Shown here: piece by piece, positions 41,790 to 50,824 of the stretch
Layout of the letters: each line of letters starts with the position of its first letter
Numbering within the stretch: the stretch's first letter is position 1
Source: Flagellimonas onchidii
GTDB lineage: Bacteria; Bacteroidota; Bacteroidia; Flavobacteriales; Flavobacteriaceae
NCBI RefSeq assembly: GCF_004804315.1
Contig: NZ_SRXX01000003.1
Location: 1 to 64,000 of the forward strand
DNA length: 64,000 bases
Direction: 5' to 3'
Position numbers and translations under genes: made by a program
Notes under the pieces: generated by a model
What the model was told of the DNA's origin: nothing
Database searches by the model: none
What the model saw: only the letters and a program-made list of their open reading frames with translations

Positions 41790-42566
41790 TTATCTTCTGT
41801 TAAGCACTTTATATTCTTCGTAGCAACTTGATATCGCATCGAGAATTTGAAGATCATTGGCAGTACTTATAAAAGATTTTGAGTAATTGCAGTTGTTTAG
41901 GATGTCCTCAATATCTACCTTTTCCAATTGTAGCAGTTCGGTAAGTGTCTCGCGGTCGAATTTAGAGGCCAATAAGTTTCGGATATCGTCATCTTCTTTC
42001 ATTTGCCTCAATTTTCGCATCTGCCTCGGTTTTTTTCCAAAAAGATTCCTCAGAAGGTCTGCAGGATTTAAAATGGCGCCTAATACTTTGGTAACCGCAC
42101 TGGGATTTTTGTTACCTGCCTCATAGCTTTTTGAAAGCCCAGAAATGCTATACTGATAAGCATTGTTGATGGGAAGATTTTTGACATCAATTTCAAGATA
42201 ACCGGTTAGTTGATAAGGTCTTACAATAACTTCCTCGAGAGCATATGCTAATTCTGTAAGGGCTATCTCGGTGGGTTGAAATTTAAACATATCATTGGTG
42301 ACCCGTACTTTTTGGGATTTAAAACCAAGGAAAGAAAGGTATAAGGTATCGTTTACTGCTGCGTTTATGGTAAACTCTCCCTTTTGGTTGGTAATCGTAC
42401 CAACAACTTTGTTTAAGTTAATGATATGTACACTCTCTAAAGGAAAATCTGTTTGGGCATTGATGACCACGCCATTAAGTTCTCCTTCAGCTAGGGGCTC
42501 ATTGGTGTTTTGGGCAAAACCAAGAGTTGTAACCAGTGAAAATAGTAAAAGTAGTTTTCCTCTCAT
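41790..42566 (-). CDS. Carboxypeptidase-like regulatory domain protein
   Basis: 258 residues with an N-terminal signal peptide (LLLLFSLVTTLGFAQ). Residues about 28-110 form a CarboxypepD_reg-like beta sandwich: GVVINAQTDFPLESVHIINL and GTITNQKGEFTINAAVNDTL, as seen before TonB-dependent receptors. The rest is a charged helical part without known domain. No outer-membrane barrel follows, so it is a short periplasmic or surface protein. Its partner is unknown. Confidence 0.8.
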   Translation of the reverse strand: MRGKLLLLFSLVTTLGFAQNTNEPLAEGELNGVVINAQTDFPLESVHIINLNKVVGTITNQKGEFTINAAVNDTLYLSFLGFKSQKVRVTNDMFKFQPTEIALTELAYALEEVIVRPYQLTGYLEIDVKNLPINNAYQYSISGLSKSYEAGNKNPSAVTKVLGAILNPADLLRNLFGKKPRQMRKLRQMKEDDDIRNLLASKFDRETLTELLQLEKVDIEDILNNCNYSKSFISTANDLQILDAISSCYEEYKVLNRR

Positions 42567-42641
42567 GCAATCTTTGTAGGTATAAAAGTACTAAACAAAC
42601 AAAAATAAACATGAGAGTCTTCCTATTTAATATAGAATTAA

Positions 42642-44414
42642 CTAATAAAAACCTGACCTTCTTTTACCGCCCCTTTTGCCTGAGCCACCTTTTTTGCCTC
42701 CTTTAAAGGATTTGCTGTCGCCACCTTTTCGGTGGCCGCCATCCCTACCTTTTCGGTGACCTCTTTTTCTATCTCGTTTTCTACCTTTTCGTGCTCCGCC
42801 AGGATCTTTCGAAACTTCAACATTGATAAAACGCCCATTTACTTTAAAATCAGTAAAGGTCTGAAGAATGAACTCGGTAAGTTGCGCGTCTGTATTGAAG
42901 AATGAAAAACTATCCTTGGTATCAACATTAAAAACGTCCTCTTTTTCCAAATTAAGGGTTTCGCGAAGAAAATCTTTCAGTGACATCCAATCGTATCCAT
43001 CTCGTTCTCCCACATTGATAAAATAGCGTACCGAGCCGTTGGATGGAGCGTCACCTTTTGAACTTCTTTCCCCTTTTTCCCGACCACCTTCGGATGAGTT
43101 AAGGTCACGGGTCTTGCTATAATAGTTGTAGAATCGGGTAAACTCAACAGAGACTATTTTTTTGATCAATTCCTCTCTGTCCAGCCCATCCAGAACGTCA
43201 TTGATGACTGGAAGGTAGTTGTCTATTTCCGAATTGATCTCTGTTTCTTTGATTTTACTGGCTAGATGATAAAGTTGAATTTCACATATTTCAATTCCGG
43301 TAGGAATCTTTTTGGAAATAAAATCTTGCTGGATTTTCTTTTCAATGGCCTTAATTTTTCTGGCTTCAGACCTTGTGACAATGACCATTGAAATTCCAGA
43401 TTTACCTGCTCTACCGGTACGTCCACTACGGTGGGTATAGGTTTCAATCTCATCAGGTAACTGGTAGTTGATTACATGGGTCACGTCATCCACATCAATT
43501 CCGCGGGCGGCCACATCTGTAGCTACCAACATCTGAACCTGCTTTTTTCGGAAAGCGTTCATTACCAGGTCACGTTGATTTTGGCTTAAATCACCATGTA
43601 AAGCGCCTGCATTATACCCGTCCTCTATCAATTTTTCAGCTACTCTCTGAGTATCTCTTTTGGTTCTACAAAAAACCACAGAGAAGATGCCAGGGTTGGC
43701 ATCGGCCAATCGCTTTAGTGCAGGATAGCGGTCACGTCCACCCACCTGATAATACTCGTGTTGTACCGTAGAAGCTCCTGCATTTTTAGTGCCGACGGTA
43801 ATCTCCTGAGGCTTGTGCATGAATTTCTTGGCAATGGATGCTACTTCCTTTGGCATAGTAGCAGAGAACAACCATGTGAATTTTTCTTCTGGAGTGTTGG
43901 ACAGGATATCTTTGATATCCTCATAAAAGCCCATGTTCAGCATCTCGTCTGCTTCATCCAGTACGCAGTAGTCAATTTTAGAAATATCGACCATTCCTCT
44001 TCCGATCATATCCTTCATCCGACCGGGAGTGGCAACAACTATTTGAGCGCCACGCTTAATTTGCCTGGCTTGTTCCGTAATGCTTGCTCCTCCATAAATG
44101 GCTACCGTGCTCAATCCTTTTACATATTTGGAGTAAAGCTTCAATTCATTTGTGATTTGAAGACAAAGCTCTCGAGTAGGGGACAGGATTAATCCTTGAG
44201 TGGTCCTACTTTCCGCATGTATTTTTTGAATCATGGGAAAACCGAAAGCAGCGGTTTTTCCTGTACCGGTTTGGGCCAAAGCGACCAAATCGGTTTCTTC
44301 TTGTAATAAAATAGGAATGGATTTTTCCTGAACTTCGGATGGTGTTTCAAATCCAAGATCGGCAATAGCATCCAATAGGGGTTTGTCCAACCCCAGGGTT
44401 TCAAATTTTGTCAT
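42642..44414 (-). CDS. deaD: DEAD-box ATP-dependent RNA helicase with DbpA-type RNA-binding domain
   Basis: 590 residues from ATG 44414 (MTKFETLGLDKPLLDAI). Helicase motifs in order: ALAQTGTGKTAAFGFP (Walker A), PTRELCLQI, VLDEADEMLNMG (DEAD), SATMPKE, and HRSGRTGRAGKSG. A C-terminal DbpA-like RNA-binding domain follows (about 470-545, with DGYDWMSLKDFLRETL), then a Gly/Lys/Arg-rich tail that binds RNA. It remodels structured RNA in ribosome assembly and cold adaptation. An upstream leader ORF ends overlapping its start (ATGA), so translation may be coupled. Confidence 0.93.
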   Translation of the reverse strand: MTKFETLGLDKPLLDAIADLGFETPSEVQEKSIPILLQEETDLVALAQTGTGKTAAFGFPMIQKIHAESRTTQGLILSPTRELCLQITNELKLYSKYVKGLSTVAIYGGASITEQARQIKRGAQIVVATPGRMKDMIGRGMVDISKIDYCVLDEADEMLNMGFYEDIKDILSNTPEEKFTWLFSATMPKEVASIAKKFMHKPQEITVGTKNAGASTVQHEYYQVGGRDRYPALKRLADANPGIFSVVFCRTKRDTQRVAEKLIEDGYNAGALHGDLSQNQRDLVMNAFRKKQVQMLVATDVAARGIDVDDVTHVINYQLPDEIETYTHRSGRTGRAGKSGISMVIVTRSEARKIKAIEKKIQQDFISKKIPTGIEICEIQLYHLASKIKETEINSEIDNYLPVINDVLDGLDREELIKKIVSVEFTRFYNYYSKTRDLNSSEGGREKGERSSKGDAPSNGSVRYFINVGERDGYDWMSLKDFLRETLNLEKEDVFNVDTKDSFSFFNTDAQLTEFILQTFTDFKVNGRFINVEVSKDPGGARKGRKRDRKRGHRKGRDGGHRKGGDSKSFKGGKKGGSGKRGGKRRSGFY

Positions 44415-44503
44415 TGTGGTGTATACCTTAAATCGCAAATATGTTGTGTTGCATAGAGCGATTTTATACATCCCATTTGAGCCCCTCGCAACACCATGCC
44501 CAT
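44411..44503 (-). CDS. Leader ORF overlapping the helicase start
   Basis: Thirty codons starting ATG 44503 in a GC-rich stretch unlike the surrounding AT-rich DNA (MGMVLRGAQMGCIKSLYATQ then 10 residues). It ends in TGA that overlaps the helicase ATG as ATGA. Stop/start overlap on the same strand suggests translational coupling or attenuation. Whether the peptide matters or the RNA structure does is unknown. Only the overlap and composition are seen. Confidence 0.45.
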   Translation of the reverse strand: MGMVLRGAQMGCIKSLYATQHICDLRYTPQ

Positions 44504-44554
44504 ACCGGCGGCGTTAATAAAGCTGCAAAGGTACACTTATTTAAAGATTTGCAA

Positions 44555-45136
44555 TCAGGTTGTTTGGTTTTTAAGAAATTCAACTAGCTTTTGTACAGCC
44601 TTTGCTCTATGACTAATAGTGTTTTTGGTCTCTAAAGGAAGCTCCCCAAAGGTTTGTTGGAAACCTTCAGGCTTAAAGATAGGGTCATAGCCAAAACCTC
44701 CTGAGCCCATTTTTGTTTCAGTTATAGTACCGTTTACAATGCCATCAAAGACATAGCTCTGACCTTGAAGATTCAGGTGAATTACTGTTTTAAAATGCGC
44801 ATTTCTGTTACTACCGCTTTTAAGTTGAGCCAACACCAAATCCATATTATCCTCCGTATTCTTTTGATTGCCAGCGTATCGGGCAGAATAGACCCCGGGA
44901 GCTCCATCCAAAACATCTACAAGAAGTCCGGTGTCATCGGAAAAACAATTGTAACCATAGGTTTGGGTTACGTAATCTGCTTTGATTTTGGCATTTGCTT
45001 CTAATGTGCTTCCAGTTTCTGGAATATCTTCTGAACATCCTATGTTAGCAAGGGACAACAATTGTATTTCTTTGGGAAGCAATTTTCTGACTTCTTCCAG
45101 TTTATTGGTATTATGAGTGGCAAAAACAATTTCCAA
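44555..45136 (-). CDS. rdgB: Non-canonical purine NTP pyrophosphatase (RdgB/HAM1)
   Basis: 193 residues. It starts MEIVFATHNTNKLEEVRKLL, the family's substrate-binding opening, and has SDDTGLLVDVLDGAPGVYSA (catalytic Asp region), GFGYDPIF and SHRAKAVQKL near the end. It removes ITP/XTP and protects DNA from purine analogues. The length is normal. It lies upstream of the helicase on the same strand with a GC-rich leader in between. Confidence 0.93.
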   Translation of the reverse strand: MEIVFATHNTNKLEEVRKLLPKEIQLLSLANIGCSEDIPETGSTLEANAKIKADYVTQTYGYNCFSDDTGLLVDVLDGAPGVYSARYAGNQKNTEDNMDLVLAQLKSGSNRNAHFKTVIHLNLQGQSYVFDGIVNGTITETKMGSGGFGYDPIFKPEGFQQTFGELPLETKNTISHRAKAVQKLVEFLKNQTT

Positions 45137-45200
45137 TACTGTAGTTTTTAGTGGAAGGGCTAAAAGTAGTAATTTCGATATTAAGCTAAATTGAATTCAA

Positions 45201-45647
45201 ATGAAGATTTTACCACCCTTGGTGATGTTGGTTTTTGGTGTTTTCATGTACCTTTTGGCAACATTTCTTCCTGTTGGTGACTTTGATTTTTTTGGGAGAA
45301 AAGAGTTGGCCGTTTTTCTTTTTGGGCTGGCAATTTTGGTCATATTTTTAGGAATATTTCAATTTAGAAGGGCAAAAACCACCACGAATCCCCTCGATTT
45401 GTCAAAAACTACAAAATTGGTAACTACTGGAATATTCAAATATTCCCGAAACCCTATGTACTTGGGCATGCTTCTGATTTTACTTGCTCTAGGGTTAAAG
45501 TTGGGGAACGCATTCAATACGCTTTTGGCGGCAGGATTTGTGTACTATATGAACCATTTTCAGATTAGTAGAGAGGAAAAAGCGTTGACAAATATGTTTG
45601 GAAAGCAATATAGTGCCTATTGCAAAGCCACTAGACGCTGGTTTTGA
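45201..45647 (+). CDS. Isoprenylcysteine methyltransferase-like membrane protein
   Basis: 148 residues with four hydrophobic helices. FKYSRNPMYLGMLLILLALG and the late REEKALTNMFGKQYSAYCK match the SAM-binding part of ICMT/PEMT-type membrane methyltransferases. The substrate is unknown in bacteria. It diverges from rdgB. Confidence 0.8.
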   Translation: MKILPPLVMLVFGVFMYLLATFLPVGDFDFFGRKELAVFLFGLAILVIFLGIFQFRRAKTTTNPLDLSKTTKLVTTGIFKYSRNPMYLGMLLILLALGLKLGNAFNTLLAAGFVYYMNHFQISREEKALTNMFGKQYSAYCKATRRWF

Positions 45648-45793
45648 GATGAAAAAAGGCCTGAAAAAATAATATTTGAAACTTTTTGCCCCTGATTTTT
45701 GATATATCCGCATTTATCGAGCCATTTTGATTGCTTCCGATTCTATGGATAGAATTAATTTTTAATTTTACGCCTTAATTTTTGAAGCAATTC

Positions 45794-47686
45794 ATGATAG
45801 AGGTGGCACGCAAGTACGTTTTTGATTTTGATAGCACCCTTACAAGGGTAGAAGCGTTGGATGTTTTAGCTGAGATGACCCTTCAGGGCAAATCCAACAG
45901 GAAAGAAATCATTCAGGAAATACAGGACATTACCAATTTGGGTATTGATGGCGATATTTCATTTACGGAATCTTTGGAAAGAAGAATACGCCTTTTGAAT
46001 GCACATAGGGATGATTTGGATGGATTGGTTAACGAATTGCGTCAAAAGATTTCTAAGTCAATTGCCTCTAACAAAGAGTTTTTTGAAAAATTTTCTGACG
46101 ATATTTATGTAATTTCATGTGGCTTCAAGGAATTCATAGACCCTATAGTTGAAGAATATAACATTCCGTCTGATCGGGTATATGCCAACACCTTTAAATT
46201 TGATAATGATGGTAATATTATTGGATTTGATGAAGCAAATGTACTGGCTTCACACAATGGAAAGATAGAATGCCTTAAGAACCTTGATTTAGATGGCGAG
46301 GTACAGGTGATAGGCGATGGTTATAGCGATTATGTAATGCGTGAAGCTGGAATTGCCGACAAGTTTTTTGCCTATACAGAAAATGTACATCGCGAAAAGG
46401 CTGCAAACAATGCGGACCATGTAGCACCTAACTTGGATGAATTTTTATTTGTGAACGATTTGCCTAGAAACCTTTCATACCCGAAGAATAGAATCAAGAT
46501 ATTACTGTTGGAAAATGTACATCCGGCAGCGTTCGACAATTTGTCCGAAGACGGTTTTTCCGTTGAGCTGGTCAAACATAGTATCCCAGAAGAAGAGCTT
46601 ATAGAGCGAATCAAGGGTGTTCATGTATTGGGAATACGATCTAAAACCCAAGTTACCAAGAAAGTACTGGAAGCTGCCAATAAGTTGTTGGTCGTAGGAG
46701 CTTTTTGTATTGGAACCACTCAGATTGACCTTGAAACTGCGAAGAAAAAAGGAGTTGTTGTATTTAATGCACCTTACAGCAATACCCGATCTGTTGTGGA
46801 ACTGGCTATAGGTCAAACTATAATGTTGATGCGAAATGTTTTTACACGTAGCGCTGAAATCCACAAAGGTGAGTGGAACAAGACCGCAATAAATTCAAGA
46901 GAGGTACGTGGAAAAAACCTTGGAATAGTAGGTTATGGAAACATTGGCAAGCAGATGTCAGTATTGGCGGAAGCAATGGGTATGCGAGTATACTACTATG
47001 ATGTGGCAGATCAATTGGCGTTGGGTAATGCTGTGAAATGCAGTTCCTTGGAAGACCTTCTATCGGTATCAGATGTGGTTACATTACATATCGACGATAA
47101 CAAGGCCAATAGAAACTTTATAGGTGAGCGAGAAATCAATCAGATGAGGGACGGCGCTATCCTGATAAATCTATCTCGTGGATTCGTTGTAGACATTGAT
47201 GCCCTTACAGTGGCATTAAAAAGCGGGAAGCTTGGTGGTGCTGCTGTTGATGTATATCCTTCGGAACCCAGAAGTAATGGTAACTTTGAGACCCCGTTGC
47301 AAGGTATTCCCAATGTGATTCTAACTCCTCATGTTGGAGGTAGTACCGAAGAGGCCCAACGAGATATTGCGGACTTTGTACCGAACAAGATTATGGATTA
47401 CATCAATTCTGGAAATACAGTGGATGCGGTCAACTTCCCAAATATTCGTTTGCCAAAACAGAACAATGCCCATAGATTTTTGCATATCCATAAAAATGTT
47501 CCAGGCATTATGGCCAAAATCAACGAAGTTTTGGCCAAGTACGAGATGAACATAACGGGGCAATATCTTTCAACAGATAGTGAGGTCGGTTATGTGATTA
47601 CGGATTTGGACAAAGAGTACAACAAAGAGGTGGTTAAGGCACTAAAGAACGTAGAAAATACCATCAAGTTTAGGGTACTGTATTAA
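45794..47686 (+). CDS. Phosphoserine phosphatase-phosphoglycerate dehydrogenase fusion
   Basis: 630 residues from ATG 45794 (MIEVARKYVFDFDST); the TTG at 45782 is a less likely start. The N-terminal part (1-210) is a HAD phosphatase: FDFDSTLTRVEALD with nucleophile Asp11, and a late VQVIGDGYSDYVM. The middle (230-540) is a D-3-phosphoglycerate dehydrogenase with the Rossmann motif LGIVGYGNIGKQM and ILTPHVGGSTEEAQ (catalytic His). The C-terminus (about 555-630) is an ACT-like domain. SerA-type and SerB-type activities would be joined in one serine-synthesis polypeptide, the first and last steps of the pathway. The middle SerC step is not in this window. Confidence 0.92.
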   Translation: MIEVARKYVFDFDSTLTRVEALDVLAEMTLQGKSNRKEIIQEIQDITNLGIDGDISFTESLERRIRLLNAHRDDLDGLVNELRQKISKSIASNKEFFEKFSDDIYVISCGFKEFIDPIVEEYNIPSDRVYANTFKFDNDGNIIGFDEANVLASHNGKIECLKNLDLDGEVQVIGDGYSDYVMREAGIADKFFAYTENVHREKAANNADHVAPNLDEFLFVNDLPRNLSYPKNRIKILLLENVHPAAFDNLSEDGFSVELVKHSIPEEELIERIKGVHVLGIRSKTQVTKKVLEAANKLLVVGAFCIGTTQIDLETAKKKGVVVFNAPYSNTRSVVELAIGQTIMLMRNVFTRSAEIHKGEWNKTAINSREVRGKNLGIVGYGNIGKQMSVLAEAMGMRVYYYDVADQLALGNAVKCSSLEDLLSVSDVVTLHIDDNKANRNFIGEREINQMRDGAILINLSRGFVVDIDALTVALKSGKLGGAAVDVYPSEPRSNGNFETPLQGIPNVILTPHVGGSTEEAQRDIADFVPNKIMDYINSGNTVDAVNFPNIRLPKQNNAHRFLHIHKNVPGIMAKINEVLAKYEMNITGQYLSTDSEVGYVITDLDKEYNKEVVKALKNVENTIKFRVLY

Positions 47687-47816
47687 GGTCTCACCCTCGT
47701 TTTGATTTAAATAGCGTTTTCACCTTTTTAAAAACTTGTTTCACAACATTTATACTTCTTCTAGCGGCTTTTTAAACTAAATTGTAAGCTAATTCTTACT
47801 ATTTCTGTAGCATACA

Positions 47817-48746
47817 ATGAAGATTATAAAGTTCAAACCATTTCAAAAAGGATTCAGGGCTTATTATTTGTTGGTCATCTCAATCGTTGCTCTTACGATT
47901 ACTATCCAGTCCATGACCCAATATTCACTGAGAAAACAGCGAAACGCTGCTATGATGGTAAATTTAGCGGGGAAACAGCGTATGCTGAGCCAACGTGTTT
48001 TAAGCGAATTATATTCCTGTAGGTATCATAATTGTGATTATGCCGAGCTAAAACTAGCGTTGACCAAGTTGTACCAAATGAATGGATTTTTACAGCGTGG
48101 TAACGAGAGCCTAAAAATAGAGCCTCTAACAGATGACGAAATTTTAAAGGAATTTAATCGATTGGAACCGCATGTAGAATGGTTGTATAGCGAATTGAAA
48201 GATTATCAGAGCTATGCCAACATATCTTTTACCGATGTCAGATATAGAACAGATCGTTTTTTAGAAATCATGGATGGTATTGTGATGCAATTTCAGAAAA
48301 AAGCTGAAAAGGACATTAAGACCATGATGATCATAGAATTAGAACTGGCTATATTTTCAATTGTCATCATACTGTTCGAAATCTTTTTTATAGTCAACCC
48401 AATCATTGCAAGAATTATAGACCAAAAAAAGAAACTTACTGAAATTGCTTGGCATCAATCTCAGGTATTTAGTTCGCACATAAAGAATATTTCCGATCTG
48501 CAATATGTTTTAAAGGTTGAAAAGAGCCCTGAGAGGCAGCGTGAGATTTATGGGTTTATAATGGAGGAACTGGACCATCTTAAAAAAGTTTCCAACGATA
48601 TGGAAAAATCATTGGAAAAGACGGCCGAAAACCCGAGACCCCATCACATTGTCATAAAGAAAGTAGAAGATTTTCTGGAAAAGTATAACTTAGTTTCCTA
48701 TAAAAGTATTAAGAGTGATTCCGATAAAGTTATCGAAGCAAAGTAG
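47817..48746 (+). CDS. PilJ/type IV pili methyl-accepting-like membrane sensor
   Basis: 309 residues with a signal-anchor helix (about 17-37) and a second membrane helix (about 180-205). Between them is a periplasmic helical bundle that opens MVNLAGKQRMLSQRVLSELY, the NIT/PilJ-type ligand-sensor signature. After the second helix there is a coiled coil with a short EELDHLKKVSNDMEKSLEKT segment but no kinase, receiver or methyl-accepting domain. It may signal through a partner. It overlaps the next gene by 32 bp. Confidence 0.75.
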   Translation: MKIIKFKPFQKGFRAYYLLVISIVALTITIQSMTQYSLRKQRNAAMMVNLAGKQRMLSQRVLSELYSCRYHNCDYAELKLALTKLYQMNGFLQRGNESLKIEPLTDDEILKEFNRLEPHVEWLYSELKDYQSYANISFTDVRYRTDRFLEIMDGIVMQFQKKAEKDIKTMMIIELELAIFSIVIILFEIFFIVNPIIARIIDQKKKLTEIAWHQSQVFSSHIKNISDLQYVLKVEKSPERQREIYGFIMEELDHLKKVSNDMEKSLEKTAENPRPHHIVIKKVEDFLEKYNLVSYKSIKSDSDKVIEAK

Positions 48747-49407
48747 TGTTAGCCTTAATGTTATTTTTCTATTTGTTTTCATAGCTGGCAGAGCTCAATT
48801 TGACAACTTCGAATCTGCGAAAATTTACCTTAAAAACGGAAAAATAATTGAGGGACAGGCAAAAATTCCGCTAGAAGGGAAAACATTCACTCCTAATTTT
48901 AAAGAAAAGATACGGTTTAAAAATGGGAAAGATATTGTTAGATATGATGAAATAGCCGTGGATTCCATCATTTTCGACACAGAATATTTTTTCAAAACCA
49001 AGATTAATGGCAAACGGATTAAAAAAGCAATAAAAACACGGGATAAATTTGTCTATAAATCCATTGGCGAAAAATTCCCCCAACTTGTCAAAGAAATCAA
49101 AGTGGGGAACATCGTTGTTTATGAAAAATTTAAAAGACTTAACCCCGGAGGGCCTGTTTCAGGGATTTATCGCTTCTATTCGCCGCATTTGAGAACTAAT
49201 AAAGGACTTACGAGTTTTGGACATTATTTTTTTTGTGAAGGTTCTGATAAGGAGTTGCAGCCCTTACCCAGAACGAAAAGATTTATCGATTTTTTCTCAT
49301 TTTGCCCCAGTTTGATAAAAACTTATAAGAATTTCAACAGGGAGTTGCATGCTTTTGAAATAATAGAATTGATCAAATCGTTTGATGATGCGAAGAAGTG
49401 TCATTAG
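48715..49407 (+). CDS. Secreted protein of unknown function
   Basis: 230 residues starting with GTG at 48715. The N-terminal hydrophobic run (SLNVIFLFVFIAGRAQF) looks like a cleavable signal. The mature part is basic and beta-rich, with KIYLKNGKIIEGQAKIP followed by KNGKDIVRYDEIAVDSI, the kind of 'surface strand' repeats seen in flavobacterial secreted proteins. No named domain. It overlaps the sensor gene upstream and is read toward rlmH, which is on the opposite strand. Confidence 0.6.
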   Translation: MIPIKLSKQSSVSLNVIFLFVFIAGRAQFDNFESAKIYLKNGKIIEGQAKIPLEGKTFTPNFKEKIRFKNGKDIVRYDEIAVDSIIFDTEYFFKTKINGKRIKKAIKTRDKFVYKSIGEKFPQLVKEIKVGNIVVYEKFKRLNPGGPVSGIYRFYSPHLRTNKGLTSFGHYFFCEGSDKELQPLPRTKRFIDFFSFCPSLIKTYKNFNRELHAFEIIELIKSFDDAKKCH

Positions 49408-49877
49408 TTATGGTGATAAGGTTCATTCCGTAAAATTGTAAAGCCACGATATAGCTGTTCCACCAAGAATAAACGCACCATTTGATGCGAAAAAGTCATT
49501 TTGGATAAACTAATTTTTCCGTTACTTCTTTGGTACACGGCATCACTAAAACCATATGGACCTCCAATTGTGAGCACAAGATTTTTAATGCCACTATTCA
49601 TTTTTTTCTGAAGAAACTGTGAGAATTCCATAGATGAAAACTGTTTGCCGTTTTCGTCCATGAGTAACAGTATATCCGATGGTTGTACTTGGTTAAGAAT
49701 CAATTCACCTTCTTTTTCCTTTTGCTGCTTTTCCGAAAGGTTTTTGCTGTTTTTAATGTCGGGAATTATGTCAAACCTAAATTTGACATAATGTGCAAGA
49801 CGCTTCTCATATACGGAGATAAGCTTAGCAAGTTCGACACTATCTGTTTTGCCAATGGCGATTAGGGTAATCTGCAT
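49404..49877 (-). CDS. rlmH: 23S rRNA pseudouridine-1915 N3-methyltransferase
   Basis: 157 residues from ATG 49877 (MQITLIAIGKTDS). The SPOUT knot region LVLTIGGPYGFSDAVYQRSN and the C-terminal HQMVRLFLVEQLYRGFTILR and EPYHHN are diagnostic of RlmH. It methylates pseudouridine 1915 in helix 69 of 23S rRNA. The in-frame TTG six bases upstream is not needed as a start. Confidence 0.96.
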   Translation of the reverse strand: MQITLIAIGKTDSVELAKLISVYEKRLAHYVKFRFDIIPDIKNSKNLSEKQQKEKEGELILNQVQPSDILLLMDENGKQFSSMEFSQFLQKKMNSGIKNLVLTIGGPYGFSDAVYQRSNGKISLSKMTFSHQMVRLFLVEQLYRGFTILRNEPYHHN

Positions 49878-49966
49878 GCCCAAAAATAATTTTTTGGAAG
49901 AAACTATGGAAATTGAACATATTTTGAGAACAATGTTTTTAGTATTTTCGTCAAAACCCCAATTTG

Positions 49967-50824
49967 ATGATTACCGAAGATCAATTCCAAAACGAAATCG
50001 ATTTGATTATTGCCAACGCTATTCGGGAGGATGTAGGCGACGGCGACCATAGTTCATTGGCCTGTATTCCTGATTCGGCCAAGGGAAAGGCCAAACTTTT
50101 GGTCAAGGATGAGGGAATATTAGCAGGGATTGAACTTGCGAAACAAGTATTTGCCTATGTCGATGACAGAATGGAGGTTGAAGTCCTCATTCCAGATGGT
50201 TCAAAAGTCAAATATGGCGACATTGCATTTTATGTTGAAGGGAGCTCCCAAAGCATATTGAAAGCCGAACGTTTGGTGTTGAATGCCATGCAGCGCATGA
50301 GTGCCATAGCAACAAAGACGAAATATTTTGTAACATTATTAGAGGGAACAGGGACTAACATTTTGGATACCCGAAAGACCACCCCAGGTATCCGCGCCTT
50401 GGAAAAATGGGCAGTTAAGATTGGGGGAGGAGAAAACCATAGGTTTGCACTTTATGATATGATCATGCTCAAGGACAACCATATCGATTTTGCGGGAGGA
50501 ATTACAAAAGCCATTCAAAAAACACAGCAATACCTTACAGAGACAAATCGTGATTTAAAAATTATTGTAGAAGCCAGGAATTTGCAAGAGGTAGAAGAAA
50601 TTTTAAAAACCGATGGTGTTTACAGAATTCTGCTAGATAACTTTGACTACGCTGATACTAAAAAGGCTGTAAAAATAATAGGGAACAAATGCCTTACCGA
50701 ATCCTCGGGTGGAATCAATGAAGATACCATTCGCCAATACGCGGAGTGCGGTGTTGATTATATTTCCTCCGGCGCTTTGACCCATTCTGTCCATAATATG
50801 GATTTAAGTTTAAAAGCGGTTTAA
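49967..50824 (+). CDS. nadC: Nicotinate-nucleotide pyrophosphorylase (carboxylating)
   Basis: 285 residues from ATG 49967. It converts quinolinate and PRPP to nicotinate mononucleotide in NAD synthesis. Motifs: REDVGDGDHSSLACIP, NAMQRMSAIAT, ILDTRKTTPGIRALEKWAVK (active-site Lys/Arg), MLKDNHIDFAGG and LTESSGGINEDTIRQYAE. The length is typical. It is followed by the yihY-like gene with TAATG overlap, in an operon-like run. Confidence 0.96.
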   Translation: MITEDQFQNEIDLIIANAIREDVGDGDHSSLACIPDSAKGKAKLLVKDEGILAGIELAKQVFAYVDDRMEVEVLIPDGSKVKYGDIAFYVEGSSQSILKAERLVLNAMQRMSAIATKTKYFVTLLEGTGTNILDTRKTTPGIRALEKWAVKIGGGENHRFALYDMIMLKDNHIDFAGGITKAIQKTQQYLTETNRDLKIIVEARNLQEVEEILKTDGVYRILLDNFDYADTKKAVKIIGNKCLTESSGGINEDTIRQYAECGVDYISSGALTHSVHNMDLSLKAV

